A DNA stretch of 64,000 nucleotides from Nocardioides sp. zg-1228 (GCF_017086465.1 NZ_CP070961.1:1054001-1118000), one strand, 5' to 3'; shown: positions 17,759-28,623, counted from the stretch's first letter. Notes: generated from the sequence alone by a model not told the origin. Numbers and translations: made by a program.

Positions 17759-19443
17759 AGCCGACCCAGCGCCGCGCGGAGCGGGTCGAGGCCGAGCGAG
17801 CCCAGGTCGAGCGCCGCCCGGTGGAAGGCGCGGAGGTCGAACGCGTCGCCCTGGCGCCGGCGCACCTCGGCGCGGGCGTCGAGCCAGATCCGCTCGCCCA
17901 CCTTGTAGGACGGCGCCTGGCCGGGGAGGCCGAGATAGCGCTTGACCTCGAACTGGATGACCTCGTCGTCCATCCGGCAGTGCAGCCGCATGAACTCCAG
18001 GCCCAGCTCCGGCGTCCAGGTCTCGCCCGGGTGGAACGGCGTGCCACCGGGCCCGAGCCGGTTGTCCTCGGGGATCGTCAGCTCGAGGTGCATGCCGATG
18101 TCGACGATGACGCGCGCGGCGCGCATCGACTGCCCGTCGAGCATCCCGAGCAGGTCGGCGGGGTCGTCGAGGAAGCCGAGCTCCTCCATCAGCCGCTCGG
18201 CGTACAGCGCCCAGCCCTCGCCGTGCCCGCTGCACCAGCACATGAGGCGCTGCCAGCGGTTGAGGGTGTCGCTGCGGTAGGCGGTCTGGGCGACCTGGAG
18301 GTGGTGCCCGGGGACGCCCTCGTGGAAGACGGTGGTGACCTCCCGCCAGGGGTGGAAGTCCTCGATGCCGTCGGGCACCGACCACCACATGCGGCCGGGG
18401 CGCTCGAAGTCCTCCGAGGGGCCGGTGTAGTAGATGCCGCCGTCGTTGGTGGGGGCCAGCATGCACTCGATGCGCCGGATCGGGGGCGGGATGTCGAAGT
18501 GCACGTCGGCCATCTCGGCGATCGTGCGGTCGGCGAGGTCCTGCATCCAGTCGCGGAACGCCTCGCGGCCGTGGACGACGCGGTCCGGGTCGCCGTCGAG
18601 GTGGGCCACCGCGGCGTCGACGTCGGCGCCGGGCAGGATCCGCTCGGCGGTGGCGTCCATCAGGTCGGAGAGCCGCCGGAGCTCGCTCCAGCCCCAGGCG
18701 TAGGTCTCGTCGAGGTCGACCTCGGCGCCGAGGAAGTAGCGGCTGGCCAGCGCGTAGACCTCGCGGCCCACGCCCTGCCGCTCGCGACCCTGGGGCTCGA
18801 GCTCGTCGGTCAGGAAGAGCCCGAACGCCGCGGTGGCGGCGCTCGCGGCGCCGGCGAGCGCACGCAGGTGGGTCGCGTCGCCGCCGTCGAGGCGCTCGAC
18901 GAGGTTGAGGTAGAAGTCGCCCGCCTCGCCGGTCTGCCCGGTCCAGCGCCGCACCTGCTCGGCCACCTCGGCGTACTGCCGGGCCGCGACGACGTGACCG
19001 CGGCGCGCCTCGTCGGAGAGCGTCACCCGCAGGCCCTCCAGGGCGGCCGGCACGCCGGCGAGGCGCGAGGCGATCGCCGCGACGGCCTCCTCGCCCTCGG
19101 TCGGCATCAGGTCGAACACCCCGCGGATCTCGTGCAGGGGGCTCCACAGGACCGACATGCGCGCGCGGTTGACGCCCGCCTCCTCCAGCTCGATCTCCAG
19201 CCGGGTGCGCTCGAGGAACGAGTCGCGCGCCGCGGCCTCGCGGTCGTCGACCGGGGTCGCCGCCTCGACCGCGGCGACGGCCCGGCGAGCCAGCTCGAGG
19301 CGGGCGTCGAAGCCCGCGGGGGAGTAGTCGGTCAGCTCGTGCTCGTGCCCGGCCACCCCGATCGAGGTGGCGGTCAGCGGGTCGAGGGCGCAGTAGTCCT
19401 CGACGTAGGCGTTGCAGAGGGCGTCGACGGTGCGTGGGCTCAC
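17755..19443 (-). CDS. DUF885 family putative zinc metallopeptidase
   Basis: A 562-residue protein matching DUF885. The metal site is TTVFHEGVPGHHLQ (HExxxGHH form), followed by GHGEGWALYAERLMEELG, which supplies a Glu ligand. No signal peptide is visible, so it is probably cytosolic. DUF885 proteins are thought to be carboxypeptidase-like, but few have been tested. The GTG start is preceded by TAGGGT on the minus strand (19450-19455) with a 6-nt gap, so the transcript should be leaderless. Maf follows with a 4-nt overlap. Confidence 0.88.
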   Translation of the reverse strand: MSPRTVDALCNAYVEDYCALDPLTATSIGVAGHEHELTDYSPAGFDARLELARRAVAAVEAATPVDDREAAARDSFLERTRLEIELEEAGVNRARMSVLWSPLHEIRGVFDLMPTEGEEAVAAIASRLAGVPAALEGLRVTLSDEARRGHVVAARQYAEVAEQVRRWTGQTGEAGDFYLNLVERLDGGDATHLRALAGAASAATAAFGLFLTDELEPQGRERQGVGREVYALASRYFLGAEVDLDETYAWGWSELRRLSDLMDATAERILPGADVDAAVAHLDGDPDRVVHGREAFRDWMQDLADRTIAEMADVHFDIPPPIRRIECMLAPTNDGGIYYTGPSEDFERPGRMWWSVPDGIEDFHPWREVTTVFHEGVPGHHLQVAQTAYRSDTLNRWQRLMCWCSGHGEGWALYAERLMEELGFLDDPADLLGMLDGQSMRAARVIVDIGMHLELTIPEDNRLGPGGTPFHPGETWTPELGLEFMRLHCRMDDEVIQFEVKRYLGLPGQAPSYKVGERIWLDARAEVRRRQGDAFDLRAFHRAALDLGSLGLDPLRAALGRL

Positions 19444-19475
19444 GGCGCGACCCTAGCCGGGCCGTGGCCCGGGGG

Positions 19476-19735
19476 TCAGCCGGGCAGCCCGCTCGAGCGC
19501 CAGGACCCGGGGCCGTGGCGGTGCACACCGCGTACGCCCCGGGCGGGGTCGGTCCACGACGGCCGGGGCGGCGCCGGGGCCGCGCCGGCGCCGGGGCCCA
19601 GCGTTGACAGCACGGCCACCAGGGCGGCGACCTCCTCGGGCGTCGCGTCGGGGTTGACGATCCGCAGCAGCGGCGTCCGTGCGGCGGGGTCGGGCTGGCT
19701 CCCGGCGGCCATCAGGTCTCCCGTCAGGTCTCCCA

Positions 19736-19736
<1 letters not shown>
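19476..19736 (-). CDS. accE: Acyl-CoA carboxylase epsilon subunit
   Basis: An 86-residue protein with the short core LLRIVNPDATPEEVAALVAVL typical of the actinobacterial epsilon subunit, which stabilises the alpha-beta complex. The tail after the core is Pro/Gly-rich and ends SWRSSGLPG. The ATG overlaps the stop of the beta-subunit gene by 1 nt (TGATG). The core and gene position make the call firm despite the small size. Confidence 0.88.
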
Positions 19737-21373
<1,637 letters not shown>

Positions 21374-21402
21374 GCGGTGGCCTCCTGTGGGGTCGTGTCT
21401 GC

Positions 21403-21422
21403 TGCGAGACGGTGCGAGACGG
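21403..21422. repeat. Tandem 10-bp repeat in the accD-birA divergent region
   Basis: TGCGAGACGG occurs twice without a gap (21403-21412, 21413-21422), 30 bp upstream of accD and about 50 bp upstream of birA. It could be a regulator site or a chance duplication. Confidence 0.4.
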
Positions 21423-21470
21423 TCTGGGGACCGGTGCTGCGCGCTCCGCCCGTGGGGCAATCTAGACCCC

Positions 21471-22268
21471 ATGACGCCCGAGCCCGCACCGCGCCCACCC
21501 CTCGACCTCGACCGGCTGGTGGCCCCGGCGGGGTGGCGCGTCGAGGTCGTCGAGGCGGTCCCGTCGACCAACGCCGCCGTCGCCGAGCGGGCCCGCGCGG
21601 GCGAGGAGCCGGGCCTGGTGCTGGTCACCGAGCACCAGACCGCCGGACGCGGTCGCCTCGACCGCGTGTGGGAGACGCCGGCGCGCGCCTCGCTGACGTT
21701 CTCGGTGCTGCTGCGCCCCGACCTCCCGCCGTCCTCGTGGTCCTGGCTGCCGCTCCTCACCGGGTACGCCGTGCAGGCCGCGCTCGCCGACCGGCTGCCC
21801 GACATCGCCCTGAAGTGGCCCAACGACGTGCTCGTCGACGGCGCCTCGGGCAGCGGACGCAAGGTGTGCGGCATCCTCGTCGAGCGCGTGGCGACCGCCC
21901 ACGGCCCGGTGGCGGTGGTCGGGGTCGGCATCAACGTCGACCAGACCCTCGACGAGCTGCCGGTCGCGCTGGCGACCTCGATCAGCCTCGAGACGGGCGA
22001 GCCGGTCGAGCGCACCGGCCTGCTCAGCCAGGTGCTCGGCTCGCTGCACGGCCTGCAGGGGCTGCTCGAGGACGTCGACTCGCTGCGCGCGGCGTACGCC
22101 GACGTGTGCGTGACGCTCGGCAGGACGGTCGACGTGCACCTGCCCGGCGGCGACGTACGTCGTGGCGAGGCGCTCGACATCGACGCGAGCGGCGCGCTCG
22201 TGGTCGGCACCGACGACGGGACGTTCGTCGTGGCCGCGGGCGACGTGGTGCACGTGCGTCCCGCCTAG
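21471..22268 (+). CDS. birA: Biotin-[acetyl-CoA carboxylase] ligase
   Basis: A 265-residue enzyme that activates biotin with ATP and attaches it to carboxylase carrier lysines, here probably AccA and pyruvate carboxylase. The catalytic loop is [22 protein letters not shown] and KVCGILVE follow, with GVGINVDQT after them. There is no N-terminal DNA-binding domain, so it is the non-repressor type. A weak -10 (CAATCT, 21459-21464) ends near the ATG. It is divergent from accD-accE. Confidence 0.94.
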   Translation: MTPEPAPRPPLDLDRLVAPAGWRVEVVEAVPSTNAAVAERARAGEEPGLVLVTEHQTAGRGRLDRVWETPARASLTFSVLLRPDLPPSSWSWLPLLTGYAVQAALADRLPDIALKWPNDVLVDGASGSGRKVCGILVERVATAHGPVAVVGVGINVDQTLDELPVALATSISLETGEPVERTGLLSQVLGSLHGLQGLLEDVDSLRAAYADVCVTLGRTVDVHLPGGDVRRGEALDIDASGALVVGTDDGTFVVAAGDVVHVRPA

Positions 22269-22283
22269 TGACATGATCGGCGC

Positions 22284-22787
22284 GTGCCGTTCCCGAGCAA
22301 GCTCCTCAACCCCGGTGAGCGCGTCGTCGTCTCCACCCGCACCCACGTCAAGGCGCTGATCCTCCCCGGCCTCGCCGTGCTGCTCGCGCTGGCGGCCGCC
22401 GTCTTCCTCGACCGGCTCATCGACCCGCGGGTCGCGAGCCTGGTGGTGTGGGCGCTGCTCGCCGCGGTGGTGGTGTGGTTCGTCGTCGGGCCGCTGCTGC
22501 GCTGGCTGACCACCACCTACACCTTCACCGACCGCCGCTTCATCACGCGCACCGGGTTCATCGCCACCTCCGGTCGCACGATCCCGCTCAACCGCATCAG
22601 CGGTGTCGACTTCGAGATCGGTGTGATCGACCGCCTCTTCGGCTGCGGCACGCTGGTCGTCACCGACGCGAGCACCGACGGCAGCGCCCGGCTCCACGAC
22701 ATCCCCGAGGTGGAGAAGGTGCAGCTGCAGGTCTCCGACGAGCTCCACCGCCTCTCGGGTGGCGACCGCCGCGACGATGGCGCCTGA
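22284..22787 (+). CDS. Bacterial PH-domain membrane protein
   Basis: A 167-residue protein with two N-terminal hydrophobic segments (ALILPGLAVLLALAAAVFL and LVVWALLAAVVVWFVVGPLL) and a C-terminal bPH2-type domain (TTYTFTDRRFITRTGFI, RTIPLNRISGVDFEIGVIDRLFGCGTLVV). These proteins sit at the membrane and are often next to biotin ligase in actinobacteria; their function is unknown. The GTG start follows a CATGAT -10 candidate with a 6-nt gap. Its end overlaps the adenylate cyclase start. Confidence 0.85.
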   Translation: MPFPSKLLNPGERVVVSTRTHVKALILPGLAVLLALAAAVFLDRLIDPRVASLVVWALLAAVVVWFVVGPLLRWLTTTYTFTDRRFITRTGFIATSGRTIPLNRISGVDFEIGVIDRLFGCGTLVVTDASTDGSARLHDIPEVEKVQLQVSDELHRLSGGDRRDDGA

Positions 22788-23841
22788 GCGCAGGCGTCGA
22801 GGCGGCCGGCCCGACCCTGACACCGGCCCCGACCCGGTCCACGCCCCCGGCCTCGACCCCGGCCCCGACCCGGGGCCTGCCGGCGAGCAGCTCGACCAGG
22901 CGATCCTGCGCAGCGACCCGGCGTTCAACGCTGTCGAGGTCGCCGAGCACACCGGCGTGACGGTCGAGCAGGCGCGGCGGCTGTGGCGCGCGCTCGGCTT
23001 CCCCGAGTTCACGGGGGAGAAGGCCTACACGGCCGCCGACATCGAGGCGGTGTCGACCCTCATGGGCTTCGTCGACTCCGGCGCGGTCGACTTCGACGTG
23101 GCCGTCAACCTCACCCGCGGCGTCGGCCAGACGATGGCGCGCCTCGCCGACTGGGAGGTCTCCACGCTCGTCAGCCGGGTCGAGGAGATGGAGGCCGGCG
23201 ACGAGGCCACCGGCTCGCGCGTCGGCTCGGCGATGCGGCTCATCGACGAGGTCAACCCGCCGTTCGAGCGGCTCCTGGTCTACGCGTGGCGTCGCCACCT
23301 GGCCGCCGCGGTCGGCCGGATCGAGGCGATGGGCGCCAAGGACGAGGACCTGCACACCATCGAGGTGAGCGTCGGGTTCGCCGACCTGGTCGCCTTCACC
23401 GCGCTGTCCAACACCCTCGACCGCGACGAGCTCGGCGACCTCGTCGAGGTCTTCGAGAGCCGGTGCCAGGACGTCGTCGCCCGCTTCGGCGGCCGGATCA
23501 TCAAGAGCCTCGGCGACTCCGTCCTCTTCGTCACCAACACCGCCGAGGAGGCGGTCGGGGTGGCGGAGGGGATCATCAACGTGATCGGGCGCGACCCGAA
23601 GATGCCCGACGTCCGCCTCGGCCTGGCCAGCGGCCCCGTGGTCCAGCGGCTGGGCGACATCTTCGGACCCCCGGTCAACATGGCGGCCCGGCTCACCCAG
23701 GTCGCCCGCCGCAACCGGCTCATCGTGGACCAGAGCACCGCCGACCGGCTGCCCCACGAGGAGTGGGAGCACCGCCGGCTGCCGGCCCGTCCGGTGCGCG
23801 GCTTCGGCCTCGTCGAGCCGGTCGCCGTACGCCGCCGCTGA
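22777..23841 (+). CDS. Class III adenylate cyclase with N-terminal regulatory domain (Rv1264-like)
   Basis: A 354-residue cytosolic cyclase. A Pro/Asp-rich leader precedes a regulatory domain at about 40-190 (VAEHTGVTVEQARRLWRALGFP, TAADIEAVSTLMGFVDSG), the type known in mycobacterial Rv1264 to sense pH. The catalytic domain has the first metal Asp in VGFADLVAFTALSN, a Lys in GGRIIKSLGDSVLF with the second Asp, and the transition-state Asn and Arg in VNMAARL, so all key residues for making cAMP appear present. The ATG at 22777 overlaps the PH gene by 11 nt; an earlier GTG at 22759 is possible. Confidence 0.9.
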   Translation: MAPERRRRGGRPDPDTGPDPVHAPGLDPGPDPGPAGEQLDQAILRSDPAFNAVEVAEHTGVTVEQARRLWRALGFPEFTGEKAYTAADIEAVSTLMGFVDSGAVDFDVAVNLTRGVGQTMARLADWEVSTLVSRVEEMEAGDEATGSRVGSAMRLIDEVNPPFERLLVYAWRRHLAAAVGRIEAMGAKDEDLHTIEVSVGFADLVAFTALSNTLDRDELGDLVEVFESRCQDVVARFGGRIIKSLGDSVLFVTNTAEEAVGVAEGIINVIGRDPKMPDVRLGLASGPVVQRLGDIFGPPVNMAARLTQVARRNRLIVDQSTADRLPHEEWEHRRLPARPVRGFGLVEPVAVRRR

Positions 23842-23922
23842 CGCGTCGCGTGGACCAGACCACTCGCCCGATTCCACCCATAAGGGTCACGCCGGCGCGC
23901 GGTCATCCCTACGTTTCTGGCC

Positions 23923-24240
23923 GTGTTGGCTGTGCAGGACGTGCGACTCGACCCCCTCTCGCGACGCGTGTGGCGTGGTGAGCGCGAGATCAGGCTCTCG
24001 CGCAAGGAGTTCCAGCTCCTGCACGCCCTGATGGCGCGACCGGGCGACATCGTCACCCGCGGCGAGCTGATGGCCGAGGTGTGGCAGACGACGTTCTACA
24101 CCAGCTCCAAGACCATCGACGTGCACCTGGGCTGGCTGCGCCGCAAGCTCGGCGACGACCCGCGCAGTCCCACGCTGATCACGACCCACCGCGGCCGCGG
24201 CCTGCGCTTCGAGCCGGCCTCCAGCGCCGTGGCCGGCTGA
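23923..24240 (+). CDS. Stand-alone OmpR-type winged-helix protein without receiver domain
   Basis: A 105-residue protein that is essentially one Trans_reg_C domain: VQDVRLDPLSRRVWRGEREIRLSRKEFQLLHALMARPG, then VTRGELMAEVW, KTIDVHLGWLRRKLGDD and a closing ITTHRGRGLRFEP. No receiver domain and no kinase is nearby, so it is an orphan DNA-binding protein that cannot be switched by phosphorylation at a receiver Asp. TACGTT at 23910-23915 ends 7 nt before the GTG, suggesting a leaderless message. Confidence 0.88.
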   Translation: MLAVQDVRLDPLSRRVWRGEREIRLSRKEFQLLHALMARPGDIVTRGELMAEVWQTTFYTSSKTIDVHLGWLRRKLGDDPRSPTLITTHRGRGLRFEPASSAVAG

Positions 24241-24243
24241 TCG

Positions 24244-24627
24244 TCAGCCGCTCGCCACGACGAGGCAGCACGCCGTGAGCACCACGCACGCAGGGGTCAT
24301 CGTCAGCCGCTCGGGCCGGCTGCGCGAGATCGCGTTGAGCACGATGCCGATCGCGAAGTAGCCGACCAGCGCCCACGCCACCACCTCGGCCTCCGTGCCC
24401 GAGCGCCCCCACGCGCCGGCCCGCACGAGCAGCGCGCCCACCGCGGCGGCGTAGAGCGGGACCGACAGCGCGCTCCCGACGCGCAGGCCCCTCGGGAGTA
24501 CCTCATGCCGCCCGCCCCAGACGAGTCGGCCGCAGGGCCGTCCGGCCGCCGCCAGCACCTGGACGGCGCCGATCCCCGCCAGCACGAGGGTGGCGAGGAG
24601 GACCGCGACCAGGTCGGGCGTGCTCAT
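24244..24627 (-). CDS. Small four-helix membrane protein, unknown function
   Basis: A 127-residue protein with four hydrophobic stretches (LVAVLLATLVLAGIGAVQVLA, SALSVPLYAAAVGALLV, VVAWALVGYFAIGIVLNAI, MTPACVVLTACCLVVA). No recognised domain. Its ATG overlaps the stop of the marR gene (ATGA), so it is almost certainly made and regulated with MarR, and may be its functional output. Confidence 0.75.
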   Translation of the reverse strand: MSTPDLVAVLLATLVLAGIGAVQVLAAAGRPCGRLVWGGRHEVLPRGLRVGSALSVPLYAAAVGALLVRAGAWGRSGTEAEVVAWALVGYFAIGIVLNAISRSRPERLTMTPACVVLTACCLVVASG

Positions 24628-25076
24628 CGTCGGCCGGTGCCGGCCAGGTGGCGCTCGGCGTTGGCGGCGACGCGGTCGAGCGCGGCGATGAGCCCCGCGA
24701 CGTCGACCCCGTCCTCCAACCCGTCGTCGTGCCGCGCGAGCGACTCCCACGCCGCCGTGAGCAGCGCGCGTCCGGACGGGGTGAGGGCGACGGAGTTGGC
24801 CCGGCGGTCGCCCGGGTCCGCGACGACGACGACCAGCCCGTCCCGCGTCAGCGACGCCAGCCGCTGGGTCACGGCGGACCGCGAGACGTCGAGCGCGGCC
24901 GCGAGGGCGCTCTGGCGCGCGGGCTCGAGGGCGTCGATGCTCGCCAGGGCGGCCAGCTCGGACACCCCGATGCCGTGGGCAGGACGGAGGTGGGCGTCGG
25001 CCACGCGGTCGACGAGGGCGGTGGCCCGGTGGAGCGCGAGGGCGAAGCGTCGGGAGAGGGGCTCGGGATCGGTCAT
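24624..25076 (-). CDS. MarR-family transcriptional regulator
   Basis: A 150-residue winged-helix regulator. The DNA-binding part is SALAAALDVSRSAVTQRLASLTRDGLVVV with the wing at ADPGDRRANSVALTPSGRALL. N- and C-terminal helices form the dimer interface. An 18-bp imperfect palindrome TTGTnAAGnnCTTnACAA begins at its own start codon, so autorepression is likely. The downstream membrane protein overlaps by 4 nt. Confidence 0.93.
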   Translation of the reverse strand: MTDPEPLSRRFALALHRATALVDRVADAHLRPAHGIGVSELAALASIDALEPARQSALAAALDVSRSAVTQRLASLTRDGLVVVVADPGDRRANSVALTPSGRALLTAAWESLARHDDGLEDGVDVAGLIAALDRVAANAERHLAGTGRR

Positions 25077-25093
25077 TGTGAAGCACTTAACAA
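25076..25093. promoter_or_regulatory. MarR operator overlapping the start codon
   Basis: TTGTGAAGCACTTAACAA has symmetric arms (TTGT-AAG / CTT-ACAA) and contains a TTAAGT -10-like element read on the minus strand. Its first base is the A of the MarR initiation codon's complement. It lies 65 bp from purK, so purK may also be affected. Confidence 0.65.
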
Positions 25094-25157
25094 CCTGGCG
25101 CGTCTCGGCGTCAAGCCCCGGCCCGCGCGGCGTGCGCGGCTTCTATAGGCTCCGGAC

Positions 25158-26327
25158 GTGTCCTCGACCGGCTCGCACCGCGCTCCCACGCTCGCCGTCG
25201 TCGGGGGTGGCCAGCTGGCGCGGATGATGGCCCAGCCCGCGATCGCGCTCGGGCTCCCGCTGCGCCTGCTCGCGGAGGCCGAGGGGGTCTCGGCCGCCCA
25301 GGTCATCCCCGACCACCTCGTCGGCGACCACACCGACCTCCCCACCCTGCGCCGGGTGACCGCGGGGGCGGCGGTCGTCACCTTCGACCACGAGCACGTC
25401 CCGACCTCCCACCTGCGCGCGCTCGCCGCCGACGGCGTCGCCGTCCGCCCCGGCCCCGACGCCCTCGTGCACGCCCAGGACAAGGCGGTGATGCGCCGCC
25501 GCCTCGGCGAGCTCGACGTGCCCTGCCCCCGCAACGCCGTGGTCGTCTCCACCGACGACGTGGCCGCCTTCGGCCTGCCGTGCGTGCTCAAGACCACCCG
25601 GGGCGGCTACGACGGCAAGGGGGTGTGGGTGGTGCGCGAGCTCGACGAGGCGCAGGTCGCCTTCGACGCCGCCGCCGCTGCGGGCGTGGAGGTGCTGGCC
25701 GAGGAGCTCGTCGACTTCCGGCGCGAGCTCTCGGCGCTGGTGGCGCGCTCGCCCAGCGGCCAGGCCGCGGCCTACCCCGTCGTCGCATCGACCCAGCTCG
25801 ACGGCATCTGCCACGAGGTCGTCGCCCCCGCCCCCGACCTCGCGCCCGCGCTGGCCGGGCAGGCGCAGGAGATCGCGTTGCGGGTCGCCGGCGCGCTCGA
25901 CGTCACGGGCATCCTCGCCGTGGAGCTCTTCGAGACGACCGACGGCCGGATCCTGGTCAACGAGCTGGCGATGCGCCCGCACAACACCGGCCACTGGACC
26001 CAGGACGGCGCCGTGACCTCGCAGTTCGAGAACCACCTGCGCGCCGTCATGGACCTCCCGCTCGGCTCGCCCGCGCCCCGCGAGCGCTGGACCGTGATGG
26101 TCAACATCCTCGGCGGACCCACCGACTCCGGCCACCTCTACGACGGCCTTCCGCACGCGATGGCACGCGACCCGCGCCTGCGGGTGCACCTCTACGGCAA
26201 GGACCTGCGCCCCGGGCGCAAGGTCGGGCACGTCAACGCCTACGGCGACGACCTCGAGGACTGCCTCGAGCGGGCCCGCCACGCGGCCGCGTGGTTCCGC
26301 GGCGACCTGGGCAACGAGAGCGAGTGA
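25158..26327 (+). CDS. purK: N5-carboxyaminoimidazole ribonucleotide synthase
   Basis: A 389-residue ATP-grasp enzyme of purine synthesis that joins AIR and bicarbonate using ATP. It has the N-terminal [22 protein letters not shown]-grasp motifs [17 protein letters not shown] and ILAVELFE, and the C-terminal [17 protein letters not shown] that marks PurK. TAGGCT at 25146-25151 ends 6 nt before the GTG. purE follows 10 bp downstream, giving the classic two-step unit. Confidence 0.96.
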   Translation: MSSTGSHRAPTLAVVGGGQLARMMAQPAIALGLPLRLLAEAEGVSAAQVIPDHLVGDHTDLPTLRRVTAGAAVVTFDHEHVPTSHLRALAADGVAVRPGPDALVHAQDKAVMRRRLGELDVPCPRNAVVVSTDDVAAFGLPCVLKTTRGGYDGKGVWVVRELDEAQVAFDAAAAAGVEVLAEELVDFRRELSALVARSPSGQAAAYPVVASTQLDGICHEVVAPAPDLAPALAGQAQEIALRVAGALDVTGILAVELFETTDGRILVNELAMRPHNTGHWTQDGAVTSQFENHLRAVMDLPLGSPAPRERWTVMVNILGGPTDSGHLYDGLPHAMARDPRLRVHLYGKDLRPGRKVGHVNAYGDDLEDCLERARHAAAWFRGDLGNESE

Positions 26328-26337
26328 GGGCGAGCAG

Positions 26338-26886
26338 ATGAGCGAGCAGACGAGCGGTACGCAGCAGGCCGGCGCCAGGGTCGGCATCGTGATGGGCTCC
26401 GACTCCGACTGGCCGGTCATGCAGGCCGCCGGCGAGGTGCTCACCGAGCTCGGGGTGGCCTGGGAGGCCGACGTCCTCTCCGCGCACCGGATGCCCACCG
26501 AGATGATCGCCTGGGGCCGCGAGGCGCACACCCGCGGGCTGTCGGTCGTGATCGCCGGCGCCGGGGGCGCCGCCCACCTGCCCGGCATGCTGGCCTCGGT
26601 CACGCCGCTGCCCGTCGTCGGGGTGCCGGTGCCGCTGGCGTACCTCGACGGGATGGACTCGCTGCTCTCCATCGTGCAGATGCCCGGCGGGATCCCGGTC
26701 GCCACCGTCGCCATCGGCAACGCCAAGAACGCCGGCATCCTCGCCGCGCGCATCCTCGGCACGAGCGACCCCGCCCTCCAGCAGCGCCTCGTCGACTACC
26801 AGGCCGGGCTCGCCGAGACCGCGCACGCCAAGGGCGAGGTCGTCCGCCGCGCCGCGGGCGGCGACACCCCACGGGTCGGCTTCTAG
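26338..26886 (+). CDS. purE: 5-(carboxyamino)imidazole ribonucleotide mutase
   Basis: A 182-residue class I PurE that moves the carboxyl group of N5-CAIR to form CAIR. The active-site blocks are [26 protein letters not shown] with the catalytic His, and [14 protein letters not shown]; the C-terminal [13 protein letters not shown] is also typical. It lies in an operon with purK. Cytosolic enzyme. Confidence 0.97.
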   Translation: MSEQTSGTQQAGARVGIVMGSDSDWPVMQAAGEVLTELGVAWEADVLSAHRMPTEMIAWGREAHTRGLSVVIAGAGGAAHLPGMLASVTPLPVVGVPVPLAYLDGMDSLLSIVQMPGGIPVATVAIGNAKNAGILAARILGTSDPALQQRLVDYQAGLAETAHAKGEVVRRAAGGDTPRVGF

Positions 26887-26906
26887 CCCGGCTCCTCCGC
26901 CCCGGG

Positions 26907-27347
26907 TCAGGTCGACTTCTGGTCGTCGATCCGGCCGCGCAGCGCCTTCGTCCGGCCTCGCTGCTTCTTCGCCTTCAGCCGGCGCTCCTTGGCCCCGCGG
27001 CTGGGACGCGTGGGCCGCCGCGACGGCGGTGGCGGGGCGAGCGCCTGGCGCAGCAGGTCGGCGAGGCGCTCGCGGGCAGCCACCCGGTTGCGGTGCTGGG
27101 AGCGGTGCTCGGAGGCCGCGATGCTGACCCGTCCCGACGGCCAGCGCCGCAGCGCCCGCGCCCGCTGCGCGTCGGTGAGGGCCTGGGAGGTGGTGACGTC
27201 GAAGTCGAGCTCGACGCGCGAGTCGCTGGTGTTGACCGACTGGCCGCCCGGTCCCGGCGAGCGCGAGAACCGCTCGACCAGCTCGGCCGCCGGCACGACC
27301 AGCCCGTCGGGCAGGCCGGGTCCGGCCGGGACGTGGAGGTCGCGCAT
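26907..27347 (-). CDS. arfB: Peptidyl-tRNA hydrolase ArfB (class I release factor-like rescue protein)
   Basis: A 146-residue release-factor-like protein that frees stalled ribosomes without a stop codon. The catalytic GGQ lies in RSPGPGGQSVNTSDSRVEL. The basic C-terminal tail (RGAKERRLKAKKQRGRTKALRG) matches the part of ArfB that enters the empty mRNA channel. No codon-recognition domain is present, which distinguishes it from RF1/RF2. The ATG at 27347 fits the family start; a weak CACAAT -10 lies 6 nt before it. Confidence 0.93.
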   Translation of the reverse strand: MRDLHVPAGPGLPDGLVVPAAELVERFSRSPGPGGQSVNTSDSRVELDFDVTTSQALTDAQRARALRRWPSGRVSIAASEHRSQHRNRVAARERLADLLRQALAPPPPSRRPTRPSRGAKERRLKAKKQRGRTKALRGRIDDQKST

Positions 27348-27378
27348 CCCCCCATTGTGGGATGAAACCCCCTCCCGC

Positions 27379-27407
27379 TTGACGGCGGCCGGGTGAGCGG
27401 CGAGCGT
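27379..27407 (+). promoter_or_regulatory. Promoter candidate for lhgO
   Basis: TTGACG at 27379-27384 is a near-consensus -35. Seventeen bp later GAGCGT at 27402-27407 may serve as -10, ending 7 nt before the ATG. The -10 lacks the leading T, so the call is moderate. Confidence 0.45.
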
Positions 27408-27414
27408 CTCGGCC

Positions 27415-28623
27415 ATGGGGGAGCAGCGGGTCGGCGTGGTCGGCGGGGGCATCCTCGGCGTCGCCATCGCGCGCGAGGTGGTGCGCCGCCGCCCGGGCAC
27501 CGAGGTGGTGGTGCTGGAGAAGGAGGACCGGCTGGCCGCCCACCAGACCGGGCACAACTCCGGTGTCGTCCACGCCGGCATCTACTACCGCCCGGGGAGC
27601 CTCAAGGCCGAGCTGTGCGCGCGTGGGCGCGGGCTGCTCCGCGACTTCTGCCTCGAGCGCGCCATCGCCTACGACGCGTGCGGCAAGCTCGTGGTCGCGG
27701 TAGCCGCCGACGAGCTGGGCCGCCTCGACGCCCTCGAGCGGTCCGCCCGCGCCAACGGCGTCCCCGGCCTCCGGCGGCTCGCGGCCGAGCAGATCGCCGA
27801 GGTCGAGCCCCACGCCCGCGGGCTGGCGGCGCTCCACTCGCCCGAGACCGCCATCACCGACTACCCGGCGATCACCGCGGCCCTCGCCGACGACGTCTTC
27901 GCGGCCGGTGGCGGCGTACGCCTCGGCGCGCGCGTGGTCGGCATCCGGCGCGACGGCGACGCGGTGCTCGTCCAGGTCGACGGTGACCCGACGCCGCTGC
28001 GGTTCGACCACGTCGTGGTGGCCGCCGGCCTGCAGGCCGACCGGGTGTCGGCGCTCGTGGACGGCGAGCGCGGCCCGGCGATCCTGCCGTTCCGCGGGGA
28101 GTACCTCGGGGTCAGCGCCGCCAAGCGAGACCTGGTGCGCGGCATGGTCTACCCGGTGCCCGACCCGCGCTACCCGTTCCTCGGCGTGCACTTCACCAGG
28201 AGGGTCGACGGGTCGTTGGAGGTCGGCCCCAACGCGGTGCTGGCGACCCGGCGGGAGGGGTACCGCCGCCGCGACGTCTCGCCCGCCGACCTCCGCGACA
28301 CCCTCGCGTGGCCGGGGTTCTGGCGGATGGCGCGGGCCCACTGGCGCACCGGCGTCGACGAGGTGGTCGGCTCTGCGTCCCGGCGCGCGTTCATGCGCTC
28401 GGCCTCGCGCTACGTGCCCGACATCGGGGTCGCCGACGTGCGGCGCGCCGGCAGCGGCGTCCGCGCCCAGGCGGTCGACCGCGACGGCAGCCTGGTCGAC
28501 GACTTCCGCATCACCCGCGCCGACGGCGTCACGTGCGTGCGCAACGCGCCCTCGCCCGGGGCCACCTCCAGCCTGGCCATCGCCGCCCACGTGGTGGACG
28601 AGGTGTGGCAGCACCGCGCGTGA
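27415..28623 (+). CDS. lhgO: L-2-hydroxyglutarate oxidase/dehydrogenase
   Basis: A 402-residue FAD enzyme that oxidises L-2-hydroxyglutarate to 2-oxoglutarate. The FAD-binding start is VGVVGGGILGVAIAREVVRR. The family signature HQTGHNSGVVHAGIYYRPGS is intact, followed by LKAELCARGRGLLRDF. The C-terminal end has CVRNAPSPGATSSLAIA. In some bacteria it works in lysine breakdown and at the respiratory chain. Here it stands before a Gfo/Idh oxidoreductase and gdhA, so 2-oxoglutarate metabolism is a shared theme, though each gene seems to have its own promoter. Confidence 0.94.
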   Translation: MGEQRVGVVGGGILGVAIAREVVRRRPGTEVVVLEKEDRLAAHQTGHNSGVVHAGIYYRPGSLKAELCARGRGLLRDFCLERAIAYDACGKLVVAVAADELGRLDALERSARANGVPGLRRLAAEQIAEVEPHARGLAALHSPETAITDYPAITAALADDVFAAGGGVRLGARVVGIRRDGDAVLVQVDGDPTPLRFDHVVVAAGLQADRVSALVDGERGPAILPFRGEYLGVSAAKRDLVRGMVYPVPDPRYPFLGVHFTRRVDGSLEVGPNAVLATRREGYRRRDVSPADLRDTLAWPGFWRMARAHWRTGVDEVVGSASRRAFMRSASRYVPDIGVADVRRAGSGVRAQAVDRDGSLVDDFRITRADGVTCVRNAPSPGATSSLAIAAHVVDEVWQHRA

